This document shows, piece after piece, positions 1-10,345 of a stretch of 64,000 nucleotides of DNA. Source of the DNA: Antedon mediterranea (Eukaryota > Echinodermata > Crinoidea > Comatulida > Antedonidae); assembly GCF_964355755.1 (NCBI RefSeq), contig NC_092671.1:21168001-21232000 (forward strand), written 5' to 3'. A program made the translations under genes and the position numbers. The notes beneath the pieces were generated by a model that saw only the letters and a list, made by a program, of their open reading frames with translations, made no database searches and was not told where the DNA came from. Position 1 is the stretch's first letter, and each line of letters opens with the position of its first letter.

Positions 1-959
1 CATTTATCTTCCTTTTCTTCATTTTAAATACATTACATTAATTATTTCAACATAGGACACATTTCTTAATTATACTACTTCTTATGCAAGTTGGTGTTAA
101 GTACGGAAGCTTAAAGTGACCGTCAATTTCCACGATTCCAACATAAAGTTATCCGTGTAACACGGAATAAAGCAGAGACGTCTTTCCGGAATATGCTGTT
201 GGTGTGCGTTAAAATAGACATCATGTGAACATTTTGTACAGAATAGCGAAAATCGTACTATAGGTATATTTTGTCTAAAATAGAGAGATTGTATTTTATA
301 GAGACATTCAGATTTGTTAAAAATGTAAACATTTTGGAAAAATTTCAATGTCTCTATTAGAACAATTCTATTATTTTGGACATATACTGCCGAGAAAAGT
401 GCTTATCTGCAAAATGCTAATTTTTTAGTAATAGACCAAAACGCACTTTCGTTTGTCATTACAAAAGTTCATGTGTAGTCCGCCCGAGACAAATTGGCAT
501 CCACTCCGGGCTTTTATTCGAATAAATACCGGTACGGTATTTAATTTTCGACATGGGTGTGATTGGATAAAAGGAATAGTGATAAAATTCCGATGATACC
601 ATGGATGACCAAGGTTAATGTGGAATGTCAGCCATTTTTAAATTGAAAATGGCGGGTAAAGAAGTGGTTGCACCTAACTTTTTTAAAATTAGCAACTCAA
701 GAATAAAAAAATTATCCAACAAAATATATTTTGGCGAATGCATTATCTATCCCTTAATCTTCTACAAATATCGATTGCTAGTGAAAAAGTATCAACAACG
801 ATGGTTACGTCGAGACTTGGTGCCATAGGACTTATTCGAGAATTCATTTCAACTACCTTCAATCACAGTGGACCTAGCGAATTCGTACCATGCTGGGTAT
901 AAAAAAGAAAATATTCTCACAGATTTTCTTATCATATCGTTTCAAATTAATTAAATTTC
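1..959. other. AT-rich non-coding stretch
   Basis: I see no supportable gene here; the short open frames at 97-348 and 625-828 have no recognisable domain. At about 499-545 the words cgggcttttattcgaataaa and ccggtac resemble the foldback element at 48960-50280, so a fragment of that repeat family may lie here. Confidence 0.4.
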
Positions 960-960
960 A

Positions 961-1787
961 GGGGCCGGATTTATCAAACTTGCTTAGCAAAAAAATCGTC
1001 TTAACTTTGCCTTAAATCCTTGATTTTGCCTAAGTCAGATTTATCAATATATCTAAGCAAAAAAATTTGCTTAATTTTGTCTTAAATCTAAGACGAAAAA
1101 CACCCTGCCTTAAGATGAAAAGTTTCGTCTTATCTCATTTCTGCAACAGAAACATTCTTTTTTGACAACGCGAGCGCGCTAGGCCGGAACATTGAACATT
1201 CGGAAAGGCTACGCTAGTGCGTTTTACGCTGTACTACGGACGCTAAAATAATGATATCGATCTTCACAAAGATGGCCTAGAAATTGGACGAGCAAAACTA
1301 ATATTTTCGGGATAGGTACGACCCAATTGACTAGCCTTTAGAAAACTGTATCGGCTGCCAAGGGTCGCTGTCATTGATAAAAATAAATAAATGTTGATTT
1401 GATTTAAGTTTAGAGCGAATGATTTTCGTATGTATTTCCGACTGTTGTGCTCTTTCTCTATTTCAAGTAATAAAAACAATAGTAGCCAGAATGCGCCCTC
1501 TCTTGTTGGGAGTGAAAATACAGAGATAAAATGTTATAGCGCCGCCATCGCTAAGAGAAAAAAGCTAATACGCATGCGTAAGCAAGAATTTTTCGTCTTA
1601 AGACATAATTTGCTGCCCTCTAGAGTTTAATTTTGCGCATGTGCAAAGTAAAATTGACCTAAGACAATTTTTCTGCTAAGACATTGCTAAGACGGTTTGA
1701 TAAATAAGATTAAGTTATTTGCTTAAGCACTTCTTAAATATTTCAGCTTAAGCAAAAATATAAGCAAATATTGATAAATGCCAACCC
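961..1787. mobile_element. Foldback / MITE-like element with terminal inverted repeats
   Basis: The left end (ggccggatttatcaaact...) and the reverse complement of the right end (ggttggcatttatcaata...) share atttatcaa and ttgctta in register over about 40 bp. Within the left arm the motif atttatcaa...aagcaaaaaaat...cttaaatc is repeated with a period near 75 bp (962 and 1038). The short open frames inside (1264-1479 minus, 1430-1630 plus) match no family I know. No target-site duplication is clear, so the superfamily is undetermined. Confidence 0.6.
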
Positions 1788-1920
1788 AGTACATCAACGA
1801 GTGATTTAGAATTAATGTTAAAAAATGATCTCATCGTCAACACTAAGAAGACAACATCAGTGCTCATTGCAACCCATAATAAACTTCGTCAACATAAAAA
1901 TATCAATCTTAAAATTAATT

Positions 1921-2341
1921 ATTAGATCTCGTCAGTGCAGCTCAGGTTTTTGAAATGTACCGCAGAACTGGCACAATATATAGGCTGAGCCAGGTATACG
2001 GGACATGGTACACTGATTATGAACACAAAGAGTGCACAAGCTCAACGAGCGTGCTTTGCAAAATGCTAATAGTATTCACAACAAAAATGCACCGTTTCGA
2101 AATGAAGAGTGCTCTACAAAATAACATACTATATATGAATATAGCAGAAAGTAGAGGAGCGAAAAATCCAATCTGCAGACAGTACTGTTTCGATCTTATT
2201 AGATCTCGTCAGTGCAGATCACGTTTCGAAATGAAATGTACCGCAGAACTGGCACAATATATAGGCTGAGCCAGGTATGCGGGACATTGTACACTGATTA
2301 TGAACACAAAGAGTGTACAAGCTCAACGAGCGTGCTTTGCT
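1921..2341 (+). repeat. Direct repeat pair, about 140 bp
   Basis: Bases 1921-2061 (attagatctcgtcagtgcag..., gtaccgcagaactggcacaa..., gctcaacgagcgtgctttgc) recur at 2198-2341 with few differences, offset 277-281 bp. The sequence between the copies is not repeated. The open frame 1955-2269 crosses both copies and looks incidental. Confidence 0.75.
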
Positions 2342-2439
2342 TTAATGAACATTAATTATATATATTTTTATAAGTTCTAAGTGTAAATAGGCTAACTGCA
2401 CACTACAAAGTTGTGGATGAGAGTTTGGTGTTAAGGGTA

Positions 2440-3428
2440 TGTTCAGACCTACGGAGTTATGCTTTCGTATCACAGCCAAGGTCATATTTTAATGAGCGTC
2501 GTAAGAGCAAAGTGTTCAGATTCATTGCAACGAAGTTGCGTTACAAACGGATATGATGTCACTCGCTGGCGATTAACCAAACTCTAACACACGCATATCA
2601 TAGAGACCTACCTTCGTTGTTATTAAAAGTAGTAGTGGTTGGTTTAGGAGTTACAGGCCTAAACCGAACACTTGGGCTCGGCATTATCGATTGGTTGTCA
2701 GGCATACCAACCAGCCGATCGTTTTGGGGTTTGGGTTTATATTTGGTCTATGACCTAAAATATCATTTATGGCAGAAAAATGTTCAAATCCCGTACTTGC
2801 ACCGGCTCCAGATTTATTTACTCGGTCTTTCGCCGCTTTATATGACGACCCCTTCAATTTCGTTTGGATATTAAATCCTTCTTTTTATGAGGATGGCCCA
2901 TCTGCTAACGTGTCCGCCATCTCGTTGAACACAGACATCTTGTTGTCGGTGCTTTTACGCCAGTTTTTCACTTCCAACCGATCTCTGAACTCAGGGCTTC
3001 CCCACAATGAAATAAGGTATTTTACTTCGGTTTCTCGCCAATGCGCACGCTTCGATGACATTTTAAATTAATTAATATATAATAATATTAATAATAATAC
3101 TGTATAGTGTAACAACAAAAGGTATGATTTTTTCGCACGTTCACCGATCACAACAAATGGATCAGCTTGGCTATACGATGAGGAGCACATGTCACGATGT
3201 GATGTGGCGAATATTGTAATTTGATTGGCTAGATCTAACCTAGGTCATATTCATCGATGCGTGACTTTCGTATTGTAAGCGACGTCCACTAAACTCATAC
3301 CTTGAGCTTTCGTAGCGTACGAAATATCAGTGTCGTACGAGGTGGCTTCCACTAATCTTTTCCTGATTCAGACATATGGACTTGTACGCCGCGTACAATA
3401 CGAAAGCATAACTCCGTAGGTCTGAACA
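2440..3428. mobile_element. Harbinger-type transposon C, small, with perfect terminal inverted repeats
   Basis: The left end (tgttcagacctacggagtta...) is the exact reverse complement of the right end for about 31 bp (2440-2470 and 3398-3428). A 3-bp direct duplication GTA flanks both ends (2437-2439 and 3429-3431). PIF/Harbinger elements make 3-bp duplications, and the only protein remnant inside is a Myb/SANT-like domain typical of their second gene. At 989 bp there is no transposase, so it is a non-autonomous derivative. The flanking host sequence rejoins as gtttggtg... Confidence 0.85.
2684..3061 (-). pseudogene. Myb/SANT-like DNA-binding protein remnant (Harbinger accessory protein)
   Basis: Reading the minus strand from the ATG at 3061-3059 gives MSSKRAHWRETEVKYL..., with the three-helix tryptophan spacing of Myb/SANT-like domains (HW, LISLWG, NWRK). 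The frame meets one TAA at 2885-2887 and then continues in the same frame through YKAAKDRVNKSG...GFEHFSAINDILGHRP, the usual C-terminal part of this domain family, to a TAA at 2684-2686. The product would be about 125 residues if the internal stop were read through. Such proteins are known to bind transposon ends and carry the transposase to the nucleus. The first segment alone is only 58 residues. I infer a decayed copy of the accessory gene inside the element at 2440-3428. Confidence 0.75.
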
Positions 3429-3431
3429 GTA

Positions 3432-3670
3432 GTTTGGTGAGAATTGGATAAAAACTGTGGTCTCTAGACAGTAAAATAGTTTTTTGTTAGTTGTGACCTT
3501 GACCTATGACCTTTCCCCTCAAACTAGTCCGAGCTTTTGAGGCATAGATCACTGTGGCCAAATTTGGTGAGAATCAGATAAAAACTGTGGCCTCCAGGCT
3601 GTTCACAGACACACACACGCACACACCCATACAGGGGGTGAAAACATAACCTCCTTGGCGGAGGTAATTC
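3432..3670. repeat. Dispersed repeat fragment with a ggcggaggtaat tail
   Basis: The segment has two related halves: gtttggtgagaattggataa at 3432 and atttggtgagaatcagataa at 3562, each followed by aaactgtgg. A CA-rich run and the tail cataacctccttggcggagg follow. That tail is common at the ends of dispersed repeats in marine invertebrate genomes (family knowledge). The minus-strand open frame 3524-3757 here is not a real gene. Confidence 0.5.
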
Positions 3671-3804
3671 CAACACCATCTTTCTCACTCTCGCATTGAT
3701 TACTGCAGTGTGTGGAGGATCACTATTTGAATCCAATATAAACATCCAAAAATACAAAATAAAGCTTCTACATGCTTATCCACTTACGCGAAACACTATA
3801 CGGC

Positions 3805-4095
3805 ACTATCAAAGAGGGCGTTATATAAGCATGGACAGATAAATAATTTGTGTAAACAGCGTTTGCCAACCGGTATGTTTGGTCTACTGGTAAAGGTTTA
3901 ACCTGTTGCATTGGAGCCCTCGGTTCGAGGTCTAGCAAGAACATGTTTTTTTAATAGTTGAGAGAGAGATTATTTAGAGGTTTTGTTTAGCATATTTAGA
4001 AAGTAGATCTTTCTAATAGAAAAATAATTAAGGTAATGAATTATTCATGATTTCTGCCTTAACCTCATAGGAAAAAAATGATGCGCGCCGGACTA
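3805..4095 (+). mobile_element. MULE-like MITE copy 1, with a tRNA-like core
   Basis: This is a diverged copy, in the opposite orientation, of the complete element at 45456-45828. Shared blocks are gagggcg, gtgtaaaca.cgtttgccaa, the tRNA-like core, ttgagagagattatttagag and the right end ggtaatgaattattcatgat. The right terminus looks like tgatgcgc near 4088-4095. The left end is truncated or too diverged to place. Confidence 0.65.
3878..3935 (+). promoter_or_regulatory. tRNA-like core with A-box and B-box (possible Pol III promoter)
   Basis: The A-box-like tggtctactggtaaagg at 3880-3896 and the B-box ggttcgaggtc at 3922-3932 are spaced as in tRNA genes. The acceptor stem does not close and no tRNA can be folded, so this is a tRNA-derived segment. 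The same core is in the copy at 45620-45690. Confidence 0.55.
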
Positions 4096-4157
4096 CCATA
4101 ACTTCCATCTTACCAGAACCCCAACAAGGTCCAATACACTCGAAGTTCTACAAAAGG

Positions 4158-5030
4158 TTGTTGTTTTTGTTCCTTTTCCTCATCTTACAGCTTAATCTTT
4201 CTGAATCTCACGATATAACTAAACGACTTGAAAGTTGTCTCTCTAAAATATCATCCTGGCTATCATCCAACATGCTCTTGCTTAGCAATTCTAAAACCGA
4301 ATTTATCATTTTCTCCACCAAAAACATACGTTCAAAATTCAATATTCCCTCGTTTTCTTTTAATTCCTGTAAAATTTTTCCATCACCTTTTGTTAAAAAT
4401 CTTGGGGTTTATTTTGATGGATTATTATCCTTCAACAAACATAAGTCATGTTACAAAAACTACTAACTTTCATTTACGTAACAATGCTTGCTTCAAAGCG
4501 TACTGCCTCTACATTAATAAATGCCTCTGTCACTCGCCTTGATTATTGCAACTCTCTTTTTTTTGCCCTACCGAAATCTTTAATGAATCGACTTCAACGT
4601 CTCCAGAACACTGCTGCTGTCCACGTATTCTAACTCTTACTAGAAGATCCTCACACATATCTCCTATTATCTGCCATGGGCTACCGTATAAAATATAAGA
4701 TCCTTTTACTAACATTTAAAACGCTACTTCTTAAACAACCTACTTATCTCCTTGATCTTCTTCCCTCCTACACCCCTCTTGCTTGTCTTCGTTTGGCTGA
4801 CCAAAACCTACTACTTGTTCCTAGAATTAACACCAATTAACACCTTATGGACAAAGGTCTTTTATGTTCACTGCTGCTTCTCATTAGAATTATCTCCCTC
4901 GTCATTTTACTAAATCAACTTCTATTGCTATTTAAAAAAAAGAACTTAAAACGCATCTTTTTAACATAGTCTTCTCGGATAAGCACTATAAACCAGTGTA
5001 CATCTGGCTCATGTGCACTTTAAAGAACCT
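4158..5030 (+). pseudogene. LINE reverse transcriptase C-terminal remnant, frameshifted
   Basis: Frame 4158-4466 reads ESHDITKRLESCLSKISSWL...NSKTEFIIF...VKNLGVYFDGLLSF, the region just after the YADD active site of non-LTR reverse transcriptases. After a frameshift, 4448-4633 gives TLINASVTRLDYCNSLFFAL...RLQRLQNTAAV. Further shifted pieces follow: PTYLLDLLPSYTPLACLRLA near 4740-4800 and KELKTHLFNIVF near 4940-4970. These blocks in this order are typical of L2/CR1/Jockey-like LINEs. The catalytic part and the endonuclease lie upstream and are missing. Several stops and frame changes make it dead. Confidence 0.8.
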
Positions 5031-5214
5031 ATTACATCTTTCGAGACGAGTAGGGGGTTACCCCGGTGTACTAGGTAATTCATACATACACACACACTGT
5101 TGTGGACAGACGTATTGGCACCGTAGTTGGCTGCCGATGTCACAATGGGACCCTTAGTGGAGCAGTAGCCTTCAACTATGAAGTTTGATCCTTAAAATAG
5201 AATAAGAGAAGAAA

Positions 5215-5335
5215 ACATCCAATATAAGCACCTTGGATTTTTACTTCGGTTTAGTTGATTCTGGCGCTATACAAATACCTAAATTATTATTATTATTATT
5301 ATTATTATTGTTAATATTATTATTATATTATATTA
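5215..5335 (+). repeat. LINE 3' tail ending in an (ATT)n microsatellite
   Basis: The words ttctggcgctatacaaatac followed by taaattattattatt... (5280-5335) match the form of L2-type LINE 3' ends, which finish in a short tandem repeat. It probably belongs to the LINE remnant just upstream. Confidence 0.6.
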
Positions 5336-5340
5336 TCTTG

Positions 5341-5625
5341 AAACCTTCATGGACAGTTTTTTCAACTAAAGCGCCGTATTTGCTCAATGCATTACCCGTC
5401 GAAATCCGAAACTCAACGTCATTTAATATTTTAAGAGTTCGACTAAAAAAATAAGCATTGTTTCGGAGGGTTTCGAAATTTTCATATTTTTATTCGTCTA
5501 TATTTTTCTATTTTTGTGTTATTGTATTTCTCGTATTTGTGTTGAGGGCTCATGCATGTCAGCCTCGGCTGTTTTGAGTCACCCTTATTAAAAAAAATTA
5601 ATTTAAAAAGAGAAGAAAACAAATT
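5341..5625 (+). pseudogene. Second LINE C-terminal fragment with 3' UTR
   Basis: The frame 5341-5454 reads WTVFSTKAPYLLNALPVEIR...SFNILRVRLKK, the last block of a LINE ORF2 (the ALPxEIR...FK..LK motif). It is followed by a T-rich 3' UTR-like stretch with ggctgttttgagtcaccctt (5565-5587) and an A-rich tail at 5587-5610. It abuts the (ATT)n of the previous LINE, so it is either another insertion or a rearranged piece. Confidence 0.6.
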
Positions 5626-5699
5626 AAACAAATTAATGAACTGAGGAGAATAAATCAAGAAAAGTTTCATTTTTTAAATATCCTCAAATGACTATAATA

Positions 5700-6480
5700 T
5701 TTGATATTACATTTTTTATATAAAATACAATACGGTAGCTAATATGTAGAATATTATTATTCTAATTATTATAAATAATTAAACTATATACATTATGAAT
5801 ATAAATATTGTATCAATACAATTTTTATTTTTATTCAGTTAAGCAAATGATGTTGTTGTAAGGTGTCTTTCCATTGTTTTAGTATTTGTAAAAAATATAG
5901 TATATCAATTGCAGTTCCTTTTAACAGTAAATTAATTCATAAATACCATCCTAGAGTTTGAAACTCACTATTATATAAAGATTGACGAGCAATTATAGAT
6001 AAACATAAATCTTGTTTTAATGAAAACTCAAATATTGCTATTAATACTGGTGATTAGAAGGCTTTGTAGTTGACCGACTTTAATATTCCTTGGGCTAGAT
6101 AATCGTTATAATTATAAATATTGACAATTGTAGAGATCAGCTAAATTTTGTTAAAAACAAATTCGACTTTTGGTCTAAATATGGAAACTAAAAGTGTTTG
6201 CGAGCATGAGCACTTCAAAGAAATTGACGGAAGAATGGAACCAGATCAGTTACTATTATTTGATTTACATGCGCAAATATTGTCACGTAACCAAAATGAG
6301 AAAAAATAGGTATCAAATACAAATATATAAACAGATGACTATTTAGAAATAGATAGTGCCATGCATAACTGGAAAAACCCGATAACAATTTCATGGTGAC
6401 AATCAGCAAAAAATATTGACAAAGATATTACTACATTTGAAAAATCAATCAAATATGCATTTAAAGAGCAATTGATAAAA
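5700..6480. other. AT-rich stretch, nothing supportable
   Basis: No protein similarity or clear repeat was seen. The short open frame 6215-6409 (minus) is hydrophobic low-complexity and reads as noise from AT-rich DNA. Confidence 0.4.
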
Positions 6481-6489
6481 AATACCTAG

Positions 6490-6845
6490 TAGGATAGAGA
6501 ATGGATAATTGAAAAAACCTTAAAACAATAAATAATATAAATTATAACCATGAAAAACAACACATGCTTATTTAAGAAATAAATATATACTAAAAATCTA
6601 TTAAAACGGGAAAAAAAGAAAAAACATAATAAGACTCTTCGACGAAAACGATATTCAAGATTCTGGCTAAATCTCAGAAGAGAAAAAAACAATACATCAA
6701 ATGAAATTTCATTAATGGAATGGCATCGATATTTTAGTAATTTATAAATTAGATGAAGTTATAAATAAAAGGATAATACCTGGGTATTGATGGTATGATC
6801 AGCAACATATTATTGAATGATGTCCTAAATGAACATAAGAAATAG
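6490..6845 (+). pseudogene. Decayed LINE fragment (endonuclease-RT linker to RT start)
   Basis: One frame gives RRKRYSRFWLNLRREKNN...EISLMEWHRYFSNL before a stop near 6748, and another frame shortly after gives GIDGMISNILLNDVL (about 6783-6830). A FW..L..EK...W..YF..L block followed by PGxDG(I/M) is the usual order leading into the reverse transcriptase of non-LTR elements. The DNA is very AT-rich and broken, and the family cannot be named. Confidence 0.45.
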
Positions 6846-6879
6846 AAGTTAAGCTTCTCTTGAATTAATATTTGTCAGT

Positions 6880-7000
6880 TGACATTTTGGCAAAGCAGAT
6901 TTGCGTATTTTGGCATGATTTGTTTATTTTGGCAAAGCATAGCGCCCTCAATTTTCGTATTTTGGCAAAATTCTGGCGTATTTGGCAGGGTACTCACCAA
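6880..7000 (+). repeat. Cluster of ATTTTGGCA words
   Basis: The word attttggca (or tatttggca) occurs five times between 6882 and 6990 at irregular 22-34 bp spacing, several times followed by aaag. No flanking inverted repeat was found. Confidence 0.4.
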
Positions 7001-7132
7001 CCTTAATGCAATAGACTGATTCAATGTGGACAGATGGATAACATTGTAGCAAGCCGAGTTTAGGAAAGGATATCGAACACTCGGCAATATATTTATTTTG
7101 AAAAAAATATCTTAAAAAAAAAATCCTTTCAA

Positions 7133-7410
7133 AACAGCTCCTTTTATTTTATTTTTTATTTTATTTTATTTCATACTCATCCAACAGCGAGTAACCCGCC
7201 AATTACAGGATGGATAAACTATTTAATAATTTCACAAGACAAACATATACACAAGATGCTCTACATAAACAAAGACTCTTTGGGAGTGGAGTTGTAAATT
7301 GTCATGAGAAAAAACCCTGACATATGACAGGACTTGAACCCAGGACCCTTAGATTGGTAGCCAAGCATCATAACCACCAAGCCACAGCTCCACTCCACTC
7401 CACTTCCTCG
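7133..7410 (-). mobile_element. tRNA-derived SINE
   Basis: On the minus strand a tRNA-like head has an A-box-like tggcttggtggttatg (near 7395-7380) and the B-box ggttcaagtcc (near 7337-7327). A body with tttatccatcctgtaattgg follows (near 7216-7197), and then a tail of AAAT-type repeats at 7141-7172. The word ggagctgt occurs just before the head and just after the tail and may be the target-site duplication. The open frame 7261-7464 in this region is an artefact of the SINE. A 3' fragment of the same family lies at 19525-19590. Confidence 0.7.
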
Positions 7411-7479
7411 AATACTTCGATCGAACTGTGGCCATTTTAGAATCAGAAAATTGCCGGAAATCAATGTATGTTTTATTTT

Positions 7480-7914
7480 CTGTTATTAGTTTTAAACTTT
7501 AACGGAGTACTATACCAAGAAAAATAAATGCAAGTACTCAGCATTAGTTTTTTTCTAAACAGGACAAATATTTAAGGTTGTATACTGCACATTTATAGAT
7601 GTATTTAAAGAGCAGAAACTATCGTACAATTTTACTCGCTACACTCTTTTAGTTTATTATCATTATTACCGACATTAAATAATAATTTATCTATTCATTT
7701 ATGTTTTCAACTTTTGATAAAGAAGATGAACTGCAAGATTGTATGATTACTCTAGATAAGTACTACGACACCAAACAATTCAGAACAGCAAATAAAAACA
7801 AAAATAATTTGAATATCATCAAAAAGAATACAAACATGGGACAAAGAGAATATCTTATGAAGGGCCAATAATATGCTAAAGGGGTCGTCAAACACGCGGC
7901 CAGCCTGTGGTTCT
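7480..7914. other. AT-rich stretch, nothing supportable
   Basis: No gene or repeat that I can support lies between the SINE and the foldback element that follows. Confidence 0.35.
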
Positions 7915-8287
7915 TTTTTGGTCAGCCTGTGGTCCGAGGGCGCTAGACATTTGGCCAGCCTGTGGTCCCGAGGGCGCTAGACATTTCGGTCACTCAGCCA
8001 GAGAGCCATAGAGACAGAGAGATGTAATAAGAACACTAGAGGGCGTACTCCAGACTGAAAAGTGATTCCAACAGGAGGGGGAACCAACAAGATGGCGGCC
8101 GTAAATGTGTCCAAAAACATTATTTAATATAAAAAATAATAATCTAATATAATACATTAAGACCCATAAATTACAACACATATTCTTGTCAAAGCACAGT
8201 GATTTTTTTATAAAATGAAAACAGCTGTAGAGGGCTCACTTTAGAAAAGCATGGAAAAGTTCTAGCGCCCTTGGGACCACAGAGCCA
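7915..8287. mobile_element. Small foldback element with ctgtggtcc..gagggcgctaga arms
   Basis: The block cagcctgtggtcc(c)gagggcgctagacattt occurs twice in tandem at 7925-7955 and 7957-7987. Its inverted form, tctagcgcccttgggaccac, occurs at 8261-8280. This gives inverted arms around about 270 bp of unique DNA. It directly abuts the next MITE at 8284. Confidence 0.5.
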
Positions 8288-8719
8288 TATATAGAGAGTT
8301 TCGACATTGAATGGATTAGAAGCCGTGTTTGTGTCCAACTATTCCTATGTAGCGTATGGAGTTGAGACTTTTGTTTTGAAAATGTATAACGTTCAAAAGG
8401 CTTTAATTATCGAATTTAATATCAAAACAATCAATTTGTTTAAAGGTAAAATAATAAAAAAATTATAAAGTTACTGCGAACATGATTTTAAACAACAAAA
8501 ATAGCAATTTCGGAACGGCTCTGGTTGTGCGCTCCATGCACGCTCTACGCGTTTAGTTTGTACAGCGATTCTCTGTAGCAAAGAATATATTCTTTGTCTG
8601 TAGTAATGCATTGTTTTTACATTTTGTTGTTTAAAATCACACAAACATGGCCGGCGTGCACACCACGTGACTTTCTAAAATCCGTGAACGCAATGCCGTA
8701 ACTCTCTCTATATATGGTT
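8284..8719. mobile_element. MITE F, copy 1 (complete)
   Basis: The left end gccatatatagagagtttcg (8284) and the reverse complement of the right end, ccatatatagagagagttac (from about 8717 down to 8691), form terminal inverted repeats of about 27 bp ending in cattg. The interior from 8310 (gaatggattagaagccgtgt...) to about 8640 is nearly identical to 12255-12585 (copy 2). It has no coding capacity. Confidence 0.7.
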
Positions 8720-9035
8720 CTGGCTGGCCACAGAGCAATTATATAGAGAGAGTTACGGCATTAGAGAGCTTTCGCTATCTCGATCGGGAACGAGAACCAG
8801 CATTAATTACCGGTTCTCGATCTCGTACTCGTTTTAAGAACAAATGTAGTTTCGTATCCTCGATCACCGATAATATGAAAACTATAGGTGGCAGCAGAGT
8901 TCTGGTACGCTTCAAAGCATACGATATAAACAAAAACAAACTACTGTAGGCCTACTGTATAGTAGTACAGTAGTAGTACTGTGTACACTCGATCGTAACT
9001 AATCGGCACCAGGTCCTTGGGTACTATTAAAGTAA

Positions 9036-9425
9036 CGTGAAAATGGCCGAAAATTTGGTAGATTTTGCAACAATTATTTGGAAGGTCATTACTGCTTGTA
9101 TGGAGATCCAGCGTATCCTATACGCCCATGGCTGATTTCACCGTTCAGACAAGGAGCTGCTAACTTAGATCAGCGTCAGCAGGAGTTCAATGCTGCCATG
9201 TCTTCTGTACGTGTTTGTGTGGAGTGGGTATTTGGAAAGATGCTACAGAACTGGGCTTTTGTGGACTTCAAGAAAGACCTTAAGGTGTTTTTACAACCAG
9301 TGGCAAAATACTATATTGTGGCTGGTTTGCTAACCAATTGTCATACTTGTTTGTATGGGTCAGTAACTGGATCATTTTTTGAAGTCGAACCCCCAACACT
9401 CGAGGAGTATTTGGGCAACGCTTAA
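9036..9425 (+). pseudogene. Harbinger transposase, C-terminal half only
   Basis: The frame is open from 9036, with no ATG in frame, to the TAA at 9423-9425. It shows HYCLYGDPAYPIRPWLISPF, which carries the second catalytic Asp of the DDE triad. It then shows FNAAMSSVRVCVEWVFGKM, with the catalytic Glu before WVFG, and a C-terminal tail. The block with the first Asp and the N-terminal helix-turn-helix region are absent. An ATG at 9043 lies in a different frame and gives only about 30 residues. A full Harbinger transposase is about 350-450 residues, so roughly two thirds are lost, by internal deletion or loss of upstream exons. The start cannot be assigned. Confidence 0.85.
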
Positions 9426-9579
9426 TTGAAAACTATAATAGATCCTCAACATAATTATCAATTGCAAATATATGTATTTATTGCACTACTACTACCATAG
9501 GTCAAAATTACTTTTCAATTACTATATTTATAAACAGTCTACTATGCTAAATTTCATATTTAATTAGATTGTATATAAC

Positions 9580-10335
9580 ATTACTATCCACTTAGTAACG
9601 AAATATTGTTTTGATATTAAATGTTTTATAGGCCTATCAATAATATACCACTAAACACAGTAAAGAAGTACGATTTACAATACTTTTTTAAAACTGTCCC
9701 TGTATTCACAGTAAGACAATTTTGATTCAAATGCCAAACAAAATGGTTAATATGTACAGTATTTTACAATATTGTCAAAGTATTGCAATATTATATGTAA
9801 GTTTTATTCTTCAGGGCCCATAAATTTACCTACTTGTGTTAAACCATGGGCTCATAAATTTATCTACAAACTGGGAGTCTGATAGATTGGAATGTTCCAT
9901 TCATCGCAAATCAATACATTTGTATAAACGTATATTAAATCTATCAAAATAGTATTTTTTTAAAGAAAATCGGCCTGTCTTCAAAATTATGATACTGTAC
10001 TCGAGCTGTTCAACCGGTTTTCAGCTATTAAAAACAATTATCGTAGGAGGAGATAGGAATTGTGTGCAGGTATTTTTTCATGAGAACATCCATTAGACAG
10101 TGTATACAAAGATCGGAAAACACCCTATTTGGGGCAAATCGTTGAACCTAAATTCGTTTTAATCATCAATAACTAATTATCTAACTAAATTTAATTAGTA
10201 AAAAGGGTTACATCAGGTGGTTAAAATCACTACCGAGATTCTAACCAACTTTATATACCATCGAGTAAACATTCTAGAAATAACACGCGATTTACCGAGT
10301 TTTGCACTTACGTAAATTTATATATAGATAGTGAG
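9580..10335 (+). repeat. Repeat E, copy 1
   Basis: This stretch matches 20320-21285 closely. Shared landmarks are ttttataggcctat.aataat, gttccattcatcgcaaatca, gaaaatcggcctgtcttca, gttcaaccggttttcagcta, the block after it with cccctatttggggcaaatcg, and the end cttacgtaaatttatatata. It has no open frame of note. Confidence 0.75.
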
Positions 10336-10345
10336 AATAAATAAA

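Noticed and set aside
3878-3935. Functional tRNA gene
   Set aside because: The A-box and B-box are good, but the acceptor stem does not pair and the same core lies inside a MITE copy elsewhere.
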